Of a stretch of DNA of 64,000 bases, positions 1 through 10,736 are shown in pieces. How positions within the stretch are numbered: position 1 is the first letter of the stretch; every line of letters starts with the position of its first letter. A program made the translations under genes and the position numbers. The DNA is from Triticum aestivum (lineage: Eukaryota > Streptophyta > Magnoliopsida > Poales > Poaceae). Location: assembly GCF_018294505.1 (NCBI RefSeq), contig NC_057809.1, forward strand, positions 136,126,979 through 136,190,978, given 5' to 3'. The notes below the pieces were generated by a model. The model did no database searches and was not told the origin of the DNA. It worked only from the letters and a program-made list of their open reading frames with translations.

Positions 1-559
1 TTGGTCACATTGAGCTCATTATGATGATGCATTACCGAGTGGGCCCAGAGATACCTCTCCGTCATACGGAGTGACAAATCCCAGTCTCGATCCGTGTCAA
101 CCCAACAGCTACTTTCGGAGATACCTGTAATGCACCTTTATAGTCACCCAGTTACGTTGTGACGTTTGATACACCCAAGGCACTCTTACGGTATCCGGGA
201 GTTACACGATCTCATGGTCGAAGGAAGAGATACTTGACACTGGCAAAGCTCTAGCAAAACGAACTACACGATCTTTTATGCTATGCTTAGGATTGGGTCT
301 TGTCCATCACATCATTCTCCTAATGATGTGATCCCGTTATCAACGACATCCAATGTCCATAGTCAGGAAACCATGACTATCTGTTGATCACAACGAGCTG
401 GTCAACTAGAGGCTCACCAGGGACATATTGTGGTCTAAGTATTCACACGTGTATTACGATTTCCGGATAATACAGTTATAGCATGAATAAAAGACATTTA
501 TCATGAACATTGAAATATAATAATACTTTTATTATTGCCTCTAGGGCATATTTCCAACA
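1..559 (-). repeat. C1 3' LTR, partial
   Basis: This is the start of the minus-strand 3' LTR, beginning TGTTGGAAATATGCCC at 559 and running left. It is cut by the window edge, so the U3 promoter part and the LTR end are missing. It is colinear with 7034-7592 of the 5' LTR (2 differences in 559 bases). The polypurine tract GCAAGTGGGAGAC (minus strand, plus positions 560-572) lies directly upstream in the element's reading direction. Confidence 0.95.
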
Positions 560-572
560 GTCTCCCACTTGC
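560..572 (-). other. C1 polypurine tract
   Basis: Minus-strand GCAAGTGGGAGAC abuts the 3' LTR start. In LTR retrotransposons this RNase-H-resistant tract primes plus-strand DNA. The same tract is seen at the equivalent place in C2 (10724-10736). Confidence 0.85.
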
Positions 573-591
573 ACTAGAGTCACCAATCTAG

Positions 592-3500
592 TTACATTGT
601 GATGAATCGAACACCCATAGAGTTCTGGTGTTGATCATGTTTTGCACGCGAGAGAGGTTTAGTCAGCGGATCTGCGACATTCAGATCCGTGTGCACTTTG
701 CAAATCTCTATGTCTCCATCTTGAACATTTTCACGGATGGAGTTGAAACGACGCTTGATGTGCCTGGTCTTCTTGTGAAACCTGGGCTCCTTGGCGAGGG
801 CAATAGCTCCAGTGTTGTCACAGAAGAGTTTGATCGGCCCCGACGCATTGGGTATGACTCCTAGGTCGGTGATGAACTCCTTCACCCAAATCGCTTCATG
901 CGCTGCCTCCGAGGCTGCCATGTACTCCGCTTCACACGTAGATCCCGCCACGACGCTCTGCTTGCAGCTGCACCAGCTTACTGCTCCACCATTCAACATA
1001 TACACGTATCCGGTTTGTGACTTAGAGTCATCCAGATCTGAGTCGAAGCTAGCGTCGACGTAACCCTTTACGACGAGCTCTTCGTCTCTTCCATAAACGA
1101 GAAACATGTCCTTCGTCCTTTTCAGGTACTTCAGGATATTCTTGACCGCTGTCCAGTGTTCCTTGCCGGGATTACTTTGGTATCTTGCTACCAAACTTAC
1201 GGCAAGGTTTACATCGGGTCTGGTACACAGCATGGCATACATAATAGATCCTATGGCTGAAGCATAGGGGATGACACTCATCTCTTCTTTATCTTTTGCC
1301 GTGGTCGGTGACTGAGCCGAGCTCAATCTCACACCTTGTAACATAGGCAAGAACCCCTTCTTGGACTGATCCATTTTGAACCTCTTCAAAATCTTATCAA
1401 GGTATGTGCTTTGTGAAAGACCTATGAGGCGTCTCGATCTATCTCTATAGATCTTGATGCCTAATATATAAGCAGCTTCTCCAAGGTCCTTCATTGAAAA
1501 ACACTTATTCAAGTAGGCCTTAATGCTGTCCAGAAATTCTATATTATTTCCCATCAAGAGTATGTCATCTACATATAATATGAGAAATGCTACAGAGCTC
1601 CCACTCACTTTCTTGTAAACGCAGGCTTCTCCATAAGTCTGCATAAACCCAAACGCTTTGATCATCTCATCAAAGCGAATGTTCCAACTCCGAGATGCTT
1701 GCACCAGTCCATAAATGGATCGCTGGAGCTTGCATACTTTGTTAGCGTTCCGAGGATCGACAAAACCTTCCGGCTGCATCATATACAGTTCTTCCTTAAG
1801 ATGCCCGTTAAGGAATGCCGTTTTGACGTCCATTTGCCATATCTCATAATCATAGTATGCGGCAATTGCTAACATGATTCGGACGGACTTCAGCTTCGCT
1901 ACGGGAGAGAAAGTCTCGTCGTAGTCAATCCCTTGAACTTGTCGATAACCCTTAGCGACAAGTCGAGCCTTATAGATTGTAACATTACCATCCGCGTCCG
2001 TCTTCTTCTTAAAGATCCATTTGTTTTCTATCGCTCGCCGATCATCGGGCAAGTCTGTCAAAGTCCATACTTTGTTTTCATACATGGATTCTATCTCGGA
2101 TTTCATGGCTTCAAGCCATTTGTTGGAATCCGGGCCCGCCATCGCTTCTTCATAGTTCGAAGGTTCATTGTTGTCTAACAACATGATTTCCAGGACAGGG
2201 TTGCCGTACCACTCTGGTGCGGAACGTGTCCTTGTGGACCTACGAAGTTCAGCAGTAACTTGATCCGAAGTACCTTGATCATCATCATTGTTTTCCTCTT
2301 CAGTTGGTGTGGGCATCACAGGAACGGTTTCCTGCGCTGCGCCACTTTCCCGCTCAAGAGGTAGTACTTCATCGAGTTCTACTTTCCTCCCACTTACTTC
2401 TTTCGAGAGAAACTCTTTTTCCAGAAAGCATCCGTTCTTGGCAACAAAGATCTTGCCTTCGGATCTTAAGTAGAAGGTATACCCGACAGTTTCCTTAGGG
2501 TATCCTATGAATACGCATTTTTCCGACTTGGGTTCGAGCTTTTCAGGTTGAAGTTTCTTGACATAAGCATCGCATCCCCAAACTTTTAGAAACGACAGCT
2601 TAGGTTTCTTTCCAAACCATAATTCATACGGTGTCGTCTCAACGGATTTAGACGGTGCCCTATTTAAAGTGAATGTAGCTGTCTCTAGAGCGTATCCCCA
2701 AAATGATAGCGGTAAATCGGTAAGAGACATCATAGACCGCACCATATCCAATAGGGTGCGATTACGACGTTCGGACACACCGTTTCGCTGAGGTGTTCCA
2801 GGCGGCGTGAGCTGTGAAACGATTCCACATTTCCTTAAGTGTGTACCAAATTCGTGACTTAAGTATTCTCCTCCACGATCTGATCGTAAGAATTTTATCT
2901 TTCGGTCACGTTGATTCTCTACCTCATTCTGAAATTCCTTGAACTTTTCAAAGGTCTCAGACTTGTGTTTCATTAAGTAGACATACCCATATCTACTCAA
3001 GTCATCTGTGAGAGTGAGAACATAACGATATCCTCCGCGAGCCTCAACGCTCATTGGACCGCACACATCGGTATGTATGATTTCCAACAAGTTGGTTGCT
3101 CGCTCCATTGTTCCGGAGAACGGAGTCTTGGTCATTTTGCCCAAAAGGCATGGTTCGCACGTGTCAAACGATTCATAATCAAGAGACTCTAAAAGTCCAT
3201 CGGCATGGAGCTTCTTCATGCGCTTGACACCAATGTGACCAAGGCGGCAGTGCCACAAGTATGTGGGACTATCGTTATCAACTTTAAATCTTTTGGCATC
3301 TACACTATGAACATGTGTAATATTACGCTCGAGATTCATTAAGAATAAACCATTGACCATCGGAGCATGACCATAAAACATATCTCTCATATAAATCGAA
3401 CAACCATTATTCTCAGACTTAAATGAGTAGCCATCTCGTATTAAACGAGATCCAGATACAATGTTCATGCTCAAACTTGGCACTAAATAACAATTATTAA

Positions 3501-4587
3501 GGTTCAAAACTAATCCCGTAGGTAAATGTAGAGGCAGCGTGCCGACGGCGATCACATCGACTCTGGAACCATTCCCGACGCGCATCGTCACCTCGTCCTT
3601 CGCCAGTCTCCGTTTATTCCGCAGCTCCTGCTGTGAGTTACAAATATGAGCAACGGCACCGGTATCAAATACCCAGGAGTTACTACGAGTACTGGTAAGG
3701 TACACATCAATCACATGTATATCAAATATACCTTTGGTGTTGCCGGCCTTCTTATCCGCTAAGTATTTGGGGCAGTTCCGCTTCCAGTGACCCTTCCCCT
3801 TGCAATAAAAGCACTCAGTCTCAGGCTTGGGTCCATTCTTTGACTTCTTCCCGGTAACTGGCTTACCAGGCGCGGCAACATCTTTGCCGTCCTTCTTGAA
3901 GTTCTTCTTACCCTTGCCCTTCTTGAACTTAGTGGTCTTATTGACCATCAACACTTGATGTTCTTTCTTGATTTCAGCCTCTGCTGACTTCAGCATCGAG
4001 AACACTTCAGGAATGGTCTTTTCCATCCCCTGCATGTTGTAGTTCATCACAAAGCTCTTGTAGCTTGGTGGGAGCGACTGGAGGATTCTGTCAATGACCG
4101 CCTCATCTGGGAGGTTAATGTTCAGCTGGGTCATACGGTTGTGCAACCCAGACATCTTCAGGATGTGCTCACTGACAGAACTGTTTTCCTCCATCTTACA
4201 ACTGTAGAACTTGTCGGAGACATCATATCTCTCGACCCGGGCATGAGCTTGAAAAACTAGTTTCAGCTCTTCGAACATCTCATATGCTCCGTGGTGCTCA
4301 AAACGCTTTTGGAGCCCCGGTTCTAAGCTGTAAAGCATGCCGCACTGAACGAGGGAGTAATCATCAGCACGAGACTGCCAAGCATTCATAATGTCTTGGT
4401 TCTCTGGGACGGGAGCGTCACCTAGCGGTCCTTCTAGGACATATTGTTTCCTGGCAGCTATGAGGATGATCCTCAGGTTCCGGACCCAGTCCGTATAGTT
4501 GCTGCCATCATCTTTCAGCTTGGTTTTCTCTAGGAACGCGTTGAAGTTCATGTTGACATTAGCGTTGGCCATTGATCTACAAGACAT
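592..4587 (-). CDS. Copia Gag-Pol polyprotein, intact (1331 aa)
   Basis: Single uninterrupted frame holding everything for Ty1/Copia retrotransposition. Gag (UBN2-type) occupies about residues 10-215. A CCHC zinc knuckle follows (C259, C262, H267, C272). The aspartic protease has D308-T-G. The integrase has an H446/H451...C477/C480 zinc site and a catalytic triad D507, D570, E606 (35 residues between the last two). Reverse transcriptase has D920 and YVDD at 1005-1008. RNase H has D1178, E1219 and D1257. Domain order PR-IN-RT-RH defines Copia. Start: the ATG at 4587; a second ATG six codons in gives MANANVNMNF, the usual family start, so translation may begin there. No stops or frameshifts are seen, unlike every other pol in the window. 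Expressed from the LTR at 5854-7592. Confidence 0.93.
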   Translation of the reverse strand: MSCRSMANANVNMNFNAFLEKTKLKDDGSNYTDWVRNLRIILIAARKQYVLEGPLGDAPVPENQDIMNAWQSRADDYSLVQCGMLYSLEPGLQKRFEHHGAYEMFEELKLVFQAHARVERYDVSDKFYSCKMEENSSVSEHILKMSGLHNRMTQLNINLPDEAVIDRILQSLPPSYKSFVMNYNMQGMEKTIPEVFSMLKSAEAEIKKEHQVLMVNKTTKFKKGKGKKNFKKDGKDVAAPGKPVTGKKSKNGPKPETECFYCKGKGHWKRNCPKYLADKKAGNTKGIFDIHVIDVYLTSTRSNSWVFDTGAVAHICNSQQELRNKRRLAKDEVTMRVGNGSRVDVIAVGTLPLHLPTGLVLNLNNCYLVPSLSMNIVSGSRLIRDGYSFKSENNGCSIYMRDMFYGHAPMVNGLFLMNLERNITHVHSVDAKRFKVDNDSPTYLWHCRLGHIGVKRMKKLHADGLLESLDYESFDTCEPCLLGKMTKTPFSGTMERATNLLEIIHTDVCGPMSVEARGGYRYVLTLTDDLSRYGYVYLMKHKSETFEKFKEFQNEVENQRDRKIKFLRSDRGGEYLSHEFGTHLRKCGIVSQLTPPGTPQRNGVSERRNRTLLDMVRSMMSLTDLPLSFWGYALETATFTLNRAPSKSVETTPYELWFGKKPKLSFLKVWGCDAYVKKLQPEKLEPKSEKCVFIGYPKETVGYTFYLRSEGKIFVAKNGCFLEKEFLSKEVSGRKVELDEVLPLERESGAAQETVPVMPTPTEEENNDDDQGTSDQVTAELRRSTRTRSAPEWYGNPVLEIMLLDNNEPSNYEEAMAGPDSNKWLEAMKSEIESMYENKVWTLTDLPDDRRAIENKWIFKKKTDADGNVTIYKARLVAKGYRQVQGIDYDETFSPVAKLKSVRIMLAIAAYYDYEIWQMDVKTAFLNGHLKEELYMMQPEGFVDPRNANKVCKLQRSIYGLVQASRSWNIRFDEMIKAFGFMQTYGEACVYKKVSGSSVAFLILYVDDILLMGNNIEFLDSIKAYLNKCFSMKDLGEAAYILGIKIYRDRSRRLIGLSQSTYLDKILKRFKMDQSKKGFLPMLQGVRLSSAQSPTTAKDKEEMSVIPYASAIGSIMYAMLCTRPDVNLAVSLVARYQSNPGKEHWTAVKNILKYLKRTKDMFLVYGRDEELVVKGYVDASFDSDLDDSKSQTGYVYMLNGGAVSWCSCKQSVVAGSTCEAEYMAASEAAHEAIWVKEFITDLGVIPNASGPIKLFCDNTGAIALAKEPRFHKKTRHIKRRFNSIRENVQDGDIEICKVHTDLNVADPLTKPLSRAKHDQHQNSMGVRFITM

Positions 4588-5839
4588 ATTTGCAAAGGTT
4601 TTAGACTAAGTTCATGATAATAAAGTTCTAATCAAATTATGAACTCCCACTTAGATTAGACATCCCTCTAGTCATCTAAGTGTTACACGATCCGAGTCGA
4701 CTAGCCCGTGTCCGATCATCACGTGAGACGGACTAGTCATCGTCGGTGAACATTCTCATGTTGATCGTATCTTCCATACGATTCGTGTTCGACCTTTCGG
4801 TCTCCGTGTTCCGAGGCCATGTCTGCACATGCTAGGCTCGTCAAGTTAACCCTAAGTGTTTTCGCTGTGTAAAACTGTCTTACACCCGTTGTATGTGAAC
4901 GTAAGAATCCATCACACCCGATCATCACGTGGTGCTTAGAAGCGACGAACTGTAGCAACGGTGCACAGTTAGGGGAGAACACTTCTTGAAATTTTATAAG
5001 GGATCATCTTATTTACTACCGTCGTCCTAAGTAAACAAGATGCATAATACATAATAAACATCACATGCAATTATATAGTTGTGACATGATATGGCCAATA
5101 TCATATAGCTCCATTGATCTTCATCTTCGGGGCTCCATGATCATCTTGTCACCGGCTTGACACCATGATCTCCATCATCATGATCTCCATCATCGTGTCT
5201 TCATGAAGTTGTCACGCCAACGACTACTTCTACTTCTATGACTAACGTTTAGCAATAAAGTAAAGTAGTTTACATGGCGTTATTCAATGACACGCAGGTC
5301 ATACAAAAAATAAAGACAACTCCTATGGCTCCTGCCGGTTGTCATACTCATCGACATGCAAGTCGTGAATCCTATTACAAAGAACATGATCTCATACATC
5401 ACAATTCATCATTCATCACAACTTCTGGCCATATCACATCACATGATCAATCGCTGCAAAAACAAGTTAGACGTCCTCTAATTGTTGTTGCATCTTTTAC
5501 GTGGCTGCAATTGGGTTCTAGCAAGAACGTTTTCTTACCTACGAATCACCACAACGTGATTTTGTCAACTTCTATTTACCCTTCATAAGGGCCCTGTTCA
5601 TCGATTCCGCTCCAACTAAAGTGGGAGAGACAGACACCCGCCAGCCACCTTATGCAACTAGTGCATGTCAGTCGGTGGAACCGGTCTCACGTAAGCGTAC
5701 GTGTAAGGTTGGTCCGGGCCGCTTCATCCCACAATACCGTTGAGCAAGAAAAGACTAGTAGAGGCAAGTAAGATGACAAAATCCACGCCCACAACAAAAT
5801 TGTGTTCTACTCGTGCAAAGAGAACTACGCATAGACCTA
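4588..5839 (-). other. C1 untranslated leader between primer site and gag
   Basis: About 1.25 kb between the 5' LTR and gag with no convincing coding frame; short frames here lack homology to known domains. Angela-type leaders of this length carry packaging and dimerisation signals, but I can point to none here. One direct duplication is visible: ATGATCTCCATCATC occurs twice in a row around 5166-5193 (plus strand), reflecting a short ATC-rich tract. Confidence 0.7.
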
Positions 5840-5852
5840 GCTCATGATGCCA
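5840..5852 (-). other. C1 primer-binding site (initiator-tRNA-Met-like)
   Basis: The minus strand reads TGGCATCATGAGC one base after the LTR end. It resembles the Copia initiator-tRNA-Met site TGGTATCAGAGC, with mismatches near the start. It marks the boundary between 5' LTR and leader. Confidence 0.7.
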
Positions 5853-5853
5853 C

Positions 5854-7592
5854 TGTTGGGGAACGTTGCAGAAAATTAAAATTTTTCCTACGGTTTCACC
5901 AAGATCCATCTATGAGTTCATCTAAGCAACGAGTCAAGGGAGAGAGTTTGCATCTACATACCACTTGTAGATCGCGTGCGGAAGCTTGCAAGGTGATGAT
6001 GTAGTCGTACTCGACGTGATTCGAATCACCGATGACCAAGTGCTGAACGGACAGCACCTCCGCGTTCAACACACGTACGGGACGGGAGACGTCTCCTCCT
6101 TCTTGATCCAGCAAGGGGAAGGAGAGGTTGAGGAAGACAGCTCCACCGGCAGCACGACGGCGTGGTGATGGTGGAGAGGCAGTACTCCGACAGGGCTTCG
6201 CCAAGCACACAACGGAGGAGGAGAGGTGTTGGGGAGGGGAGGGCTGCGCCTTGGAGGGTGGTGCGGCTGCCCTCCCCTCACCCCTCTATTTATAGGGGGA
6301 AGGGAGAAGGGGGCCGGCCCCCTAGAACCCATCTAGGGGGGGGTGCGGCGGCCTAGGGGAGAGGGGAGAGGGTGGCTTGCCCCCCAAGCCAAGGGGGGCG
6401 CCCCCTCTAGGGTTCCCCCCTCAACCCTAGGCGCATGGGCCCAAGGGAGGGGGTGCGGCCAGCCCACCAGGGGCTGGCTCCCTGCCCCACGCAGCCCATG
6501 TGGCCCCCCGGGAGGGGTGGCCCCTCCCGGTGGACCCCCGGAACCCTTCCGGTGGCCCCGGTACAATACCGGTATGACCCCGAAACTTCCCGGTGTCCGT
6601 TTGACAACTTCCCATATATAAATCTTTACCTCCGGACCCTTCCGGATCTCCTCGTGACGTCCAGGATCCCATCCGGGACTCCGAACAACATTCGGTAGTC
6701 ACATACTAGTCTTCCTAATAACCCTAGCGTCACCGAACCTTAAGTGTGTAGACCCTACGGGTTCGGGAGACATGCAGACATGACCGAGACGCTCTCAGTC
6801 AATAACCAACAGCGGGATCTGGATACCCATGATGGCTCCCACATGCTCCTCGATGTTGTCATCGGATGAACCACGATGTCGAGGATTCGATCAAACCCTG
6901 TATGCAATTCCCTTTGTCAATCGGTACGTTACTTGCCCGAGACTCGATCGTCGGTATCCCAATACCTTGTTCAGTCTCGTTACCGGCAAGTCACTTTACT
7001 CGTACCGTAATGCATGATCCCGTGTCCAACACCTTGGTCACATTGAGCTCATTATGATGATGCATTACCGAGTGGGCCCAGAGATACCTCTCCGTCATAC
7101 GGAGTGACAAATCCCAGTCTCGATCCGTGTCAACCCAACAGCTACTTTCGGAGATACCTGTAATGCACCTTTATAGTCACCCAGTTACGTTGTGACGTTT
7201 GATACACCCAAGGCACTCTTACGGTATCCGGGAGTTACACGATCTCATGGTCGAAGGAAGAGATACTTGACACTGGCAAAGCTCTAGCAAAACGAACTAC
7301 ACGATCTTTTATGCTATGCTTAGGATTGGGTCTTGTCCATCACATCATTCTCCTAATGATGTGATCCCGTCATCAACGACATCCAATGTCCATAGTCAGG
7401 AAACCATGACTATCTGTTGATCACAACGAGCTGGTCAACTAGAGGCTCACCAGGGACATATTGTGGTCTAATTATTCACACGTGTATTACGATTTCCGGA
7501 TAATACAGTTATAGCATGAATAAAAGACATTTATCATGAACATTGAAATATAATAATACTTTTATTATTGCCTCTAGGGCATATTTCCAACA
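5854..7592 (-). repeat. C1 5' LTR, complete (1739 bp)
   Basis: Bounded by TG...CA (plus strand TGTTGGGGAACG at 5854, CATATTTCCAACA ending 7592). It is the promoter-bearing LTR for gag-pol on the minus strand. A TATA box lies at 6287-6294. Downstream (lower coordinates) is GC-rich sequence, 6330-6600, with long C and G runs that produce spurious frames on both strands. No host gene is seen inside. Confidence 0.93.
6287..6294 (-). promoter_or_regulatory. TATA box in C1 5' LTR
   Basis: Minus-strand TATAAATA in the context CCCCTATAAATAGAGGGG. It is placed about 430 bases before the LTR end, consistent with initiation at the U3/R border, and would drive the intact polyprotein. Confidence 0.7.
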
Positions 7593-10500
7593 ACTAATTC
7601 TCGCAGTAGTGCTTGAGTATTTGATACTGGTTCTGTTGCTAATATTTGCAACTCGAAACAGGGACTACGGATTAAGCAAAGATTGGCAAAGGACGAGGTG
7701 ACGATGCGTGTGGGAAATGGTTCCAAAGTCGATGTGACCGCAGTCGGCATGCTACCTCTACATCTACCTTCAGGATTAGTATTAGACCTGAATAATTGTT
7801 ATTTGGTGCCAGCGTTAAGCATGAACATTATATCTGGATCTTGTTTGATGCGAGACGGTTATTCATTTAAATCAAAGAATAATGGTTGTTCTATTTATAC
7901 GAGTAATATCTTTTACGGTCATGCACCCTTAAAGAATGATCTATTCTTTTTGAATCTCGATAGTGGAGATACACGTATTCATAGTATTGAAGCTAAAAGA
8001 TGCAGAGTTGATAATGATGGTGCAACTTATTTGTGGCACTGTCGTTTAGGTCATATTGGTATAAAACGCATGAAGAAACTCCATTCTGATGGACTTTCGG
8101 AATCACTTGATTATGAATCACTTGTTACTTGAGAACCGTGCCTCATGGGCAAGATGACTAAAACGCAATTCTCCGGAACTATGGAGTGAGCAACAGATTT
8201 GTTGGAAATCATACATACTGATGTATGTGGTCCGATGAATATTGAAGCTCGCGGCAGGTATCGTTATTTTCTCACCTTCACAGATGATTTGAGTAGATAT
8301 GGGTATATCTACTTAATGAAACATAAGTCTGAAACATTTGAAAAGTTCAAAGAATTTCAGAGTGAAGTGGAAAATCATCGTAACAAGAAAATAAAGTTTC
8401 TAAGATATAATCATGGAGGAGAATATTTGAGTTACGAGTTTGGTCTTCATTTGAAACAATGCAGAATAGTTTCGCAACTCACGCCATCCAGAACACCACA
8501 GCGTAATGGTGTGTCCGAACGTCGTAATCGTACTTTACTAGATATGGTGCAATCTATGATGTCTCTTACTGATTTACCGCTACCATTTTGGGGTTATGCT
8601 TTAGAGACGGCTGCATTCACGTTAAATAGGGCACCATCTAAATCCGTTGAGACGACTCCTTATGAACTATGGTTTGGCAAGAAACCAAAGTTGTCGTTTC
8701 TTAAAGTTTGGGGCTGCGATGCTTGTGTGAAAAAGCTTCAACCTGATAAGCTTGAACCCAAATCGGAGAAATGTGTCTTCATAGGATACCCAAAAGAGAC
8801 AGTTGGGTACACCTTCTATCACAGATCCAAAGGCAAGACTTTTGTTGCTAAGAATGGATCCTTTCTAGAGAAGGAGTTTCTCTCGAAAGAAGTGAGTGGG
8901 AGGAAAGTAGAACTTGCTGAGGTAACTGTACCTGCTCCCTTATTGGAAAGTAGTTCATCACAAAAACCGGTTTCTGTGACACCTACACCAATTAGTGAGG
9001 AAGCTAATGATGATGATCATGAAACTTCAGATCAAGTTACTACCGAACCTCGTAGGTCAACCAGAGTAAGATATGCACCAGAGTGGTACGGTAATCCTGT
9101 TCTGGAGGTCATGTTACTAGACCATGACGAACCTACGAACTATGAGGAAGCGTTGATGAGCCCAGATTCCGCAAAATGGCTTGAGGCCATGAAATCTGAG
9201 ATGGGATCAATGTATGAGAACAAAGTGTGGACTTTGGTTGACTTGCTCGATGATCGGCAAGCCATCGAGAATAAATGGATCTTCAAGAATAAAACAGACG
9301 ATGATGGTAATGTTACTGTCTATAAAGCTCGACTTGTTGCAAAAGGTTTTCGACAAGTTCAAGGAGTTGACTACGATGAGACCTTCTCACCCGTAGCGAT
9401 GCTTAAGTCCGTCCAAATCATGTTAGCTATTGCCGCATTTTATGATTATGAAATTTGGCAAATGGATGTAAAGACTGCATTCCTGAATGGATTTCTGGAA
9501 GAAGAGTTGTATATGATGCAACCTGAAGGTTTTATCGATCCAAAGGGTGCTAACAAAGTGTGCAAGCTCCAGCGTTCCATTTATGGACTGGTGCAAGCCT
9601 CTCGGAGTTGGAATAAACGTTTTGATAGTGTGATCAAAGCATATGGTTTTATACAGACTTTTGGATAAGCCTGTATTTACAACAAAGTGAGTGGGAGATC
9701 TGTAGCATTTCTAATATTATATGTGGATGACATATTGTTGATTGGAAATGATATAGAATTTCTGGATAGCATAAAAGGATACTTGAATAAGAGTTTTTCA
9801 ACGAAAGACCTCGGTGAAGCTGCTTACATATTGGGCATCAAGATCTATAGAGATAGATCAAGACGCTTAATTGGACTTTCACAAAGCACATACCTTGACA
9901 AAGTTTTGAAGAAGTTCAAAATGGATCAAGCAAAGAAAGGATTATTACCTGTGTTACAAGGTGTGAAGTTGAGTAAGACTCAATGCCCGACCACTGCAGA
10001 AGATAGAGAAAAAATGAAAGATGTTCCCTATGCTTCAGCCATAGGCTCTATCATGTATGCAATGCTGTGTACCAGACCTGATGTGTGCCTTGCTATTAGT
10101 TTAGCAGGGAGGTACCAAAGTAATCCAGGAGTGGATCACTGGACATCAGTCAAGAACATCCTGAAATACCTGAAAAGGACTAAGGATATGTTTCTCGTTT
10201 ATGGAGGTGACAAAGAGCTCATTGTAAATGGTTACGTTGATGCAAGCTTTGACACTGATCCGGACAATTCTAAATCGCAAACCGGATACGTGTTTATATT
10301 GAATGGTGGAGCTGTCAGTTGGAGCAGTTCTAAACAAAGCATCGTGGCGGGATCTACGTGTGAAGCGGAGTACATTGCTGCTTCGGAAGCAGCAAATGAA
10401 GGAGTCTGGATGAAGGTGTTCATATCCGATCTAGGTGTCATACCTAGTGCATCGGGTCCAATGAAAATCTTTTGTGACAATACTGGTGCAATTGCCTTGG

Positions 10501-10703
10501 CAAAGGAATCTAGATTTCACAAGAGAACCAAGCACATCAAGAGACGCTTCAATTCCATCCGCGATCAAGTCCAGGTGGGAGACATAGAGATTTGCAAGAT
10601 ACATACGGATCTGAATGTTGCAGACTCGTTGACTAAGCCTCTCTCACGAGTAAAACATGATCAGCACCAAGGCTCCATGGGTGTTAGAATCATTACTGTG
10701 TAA
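7593..10703 (+). pseudogene. C2 Copia pol, single frame with four stops
   Basis: Angela-like pol from the protease (VFDTGSVANIC) through integrase (HTDVCGP, ...QRNGVSERRNRTL), RT (WQMDVKTAF, YVDDILL) and RNase H to the natural end ...MGVRIITV. The reading frame never shifts, but four stops break it: TGA where the protease Trp is expected (near 7614), TGA near 8130, TGA near 8188, and TAA near 9667 where relatives have Glu. Gag and the protease N-terminus lie left of C1, outside the window. It is about as similar to C1's polyprotein as family members are, on the opposite strand. Confidence 0.92.
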
Positions 10704-10736
10704 TCTAGATTATTAACTCTAGTGCAAATGGGAGAC

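Larger units (their letters stand above)
1..7592 (-). mobile_element. C1: Angela/WIS-type Copia LTR retrotransposon, left end outside window
   Basis: Element read on the minus strand: 5' LTR 5854-7592, primer site 5840-5852, leader, intact gag-pol 592-4587, polypurine tract 560-572, then the 3' LTR running off the left edge. The LTR starts TGTTGGAAATATGCCC and ends CGTTCCCCAACA, as in the Angela/WIS/BARE group. The 559 visible bases of the 3' LTR align without gaps to 7034-7592 with two substitutions (338/7371 and 439/7472), so insertion is recent. It lies inside another Copia (C2). The five bases after the right end are ACTAA (7593-7597); the matching duplication would be left of the window. 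Confidence 0.93.

Noticed and set aside
6060..6700. Multiple overlapping frames near the GC-rich part of C1's 5' LTR
   Set aside because: Within LTR U3/R-U5, Pro/Gly low complexity, no homology expected.
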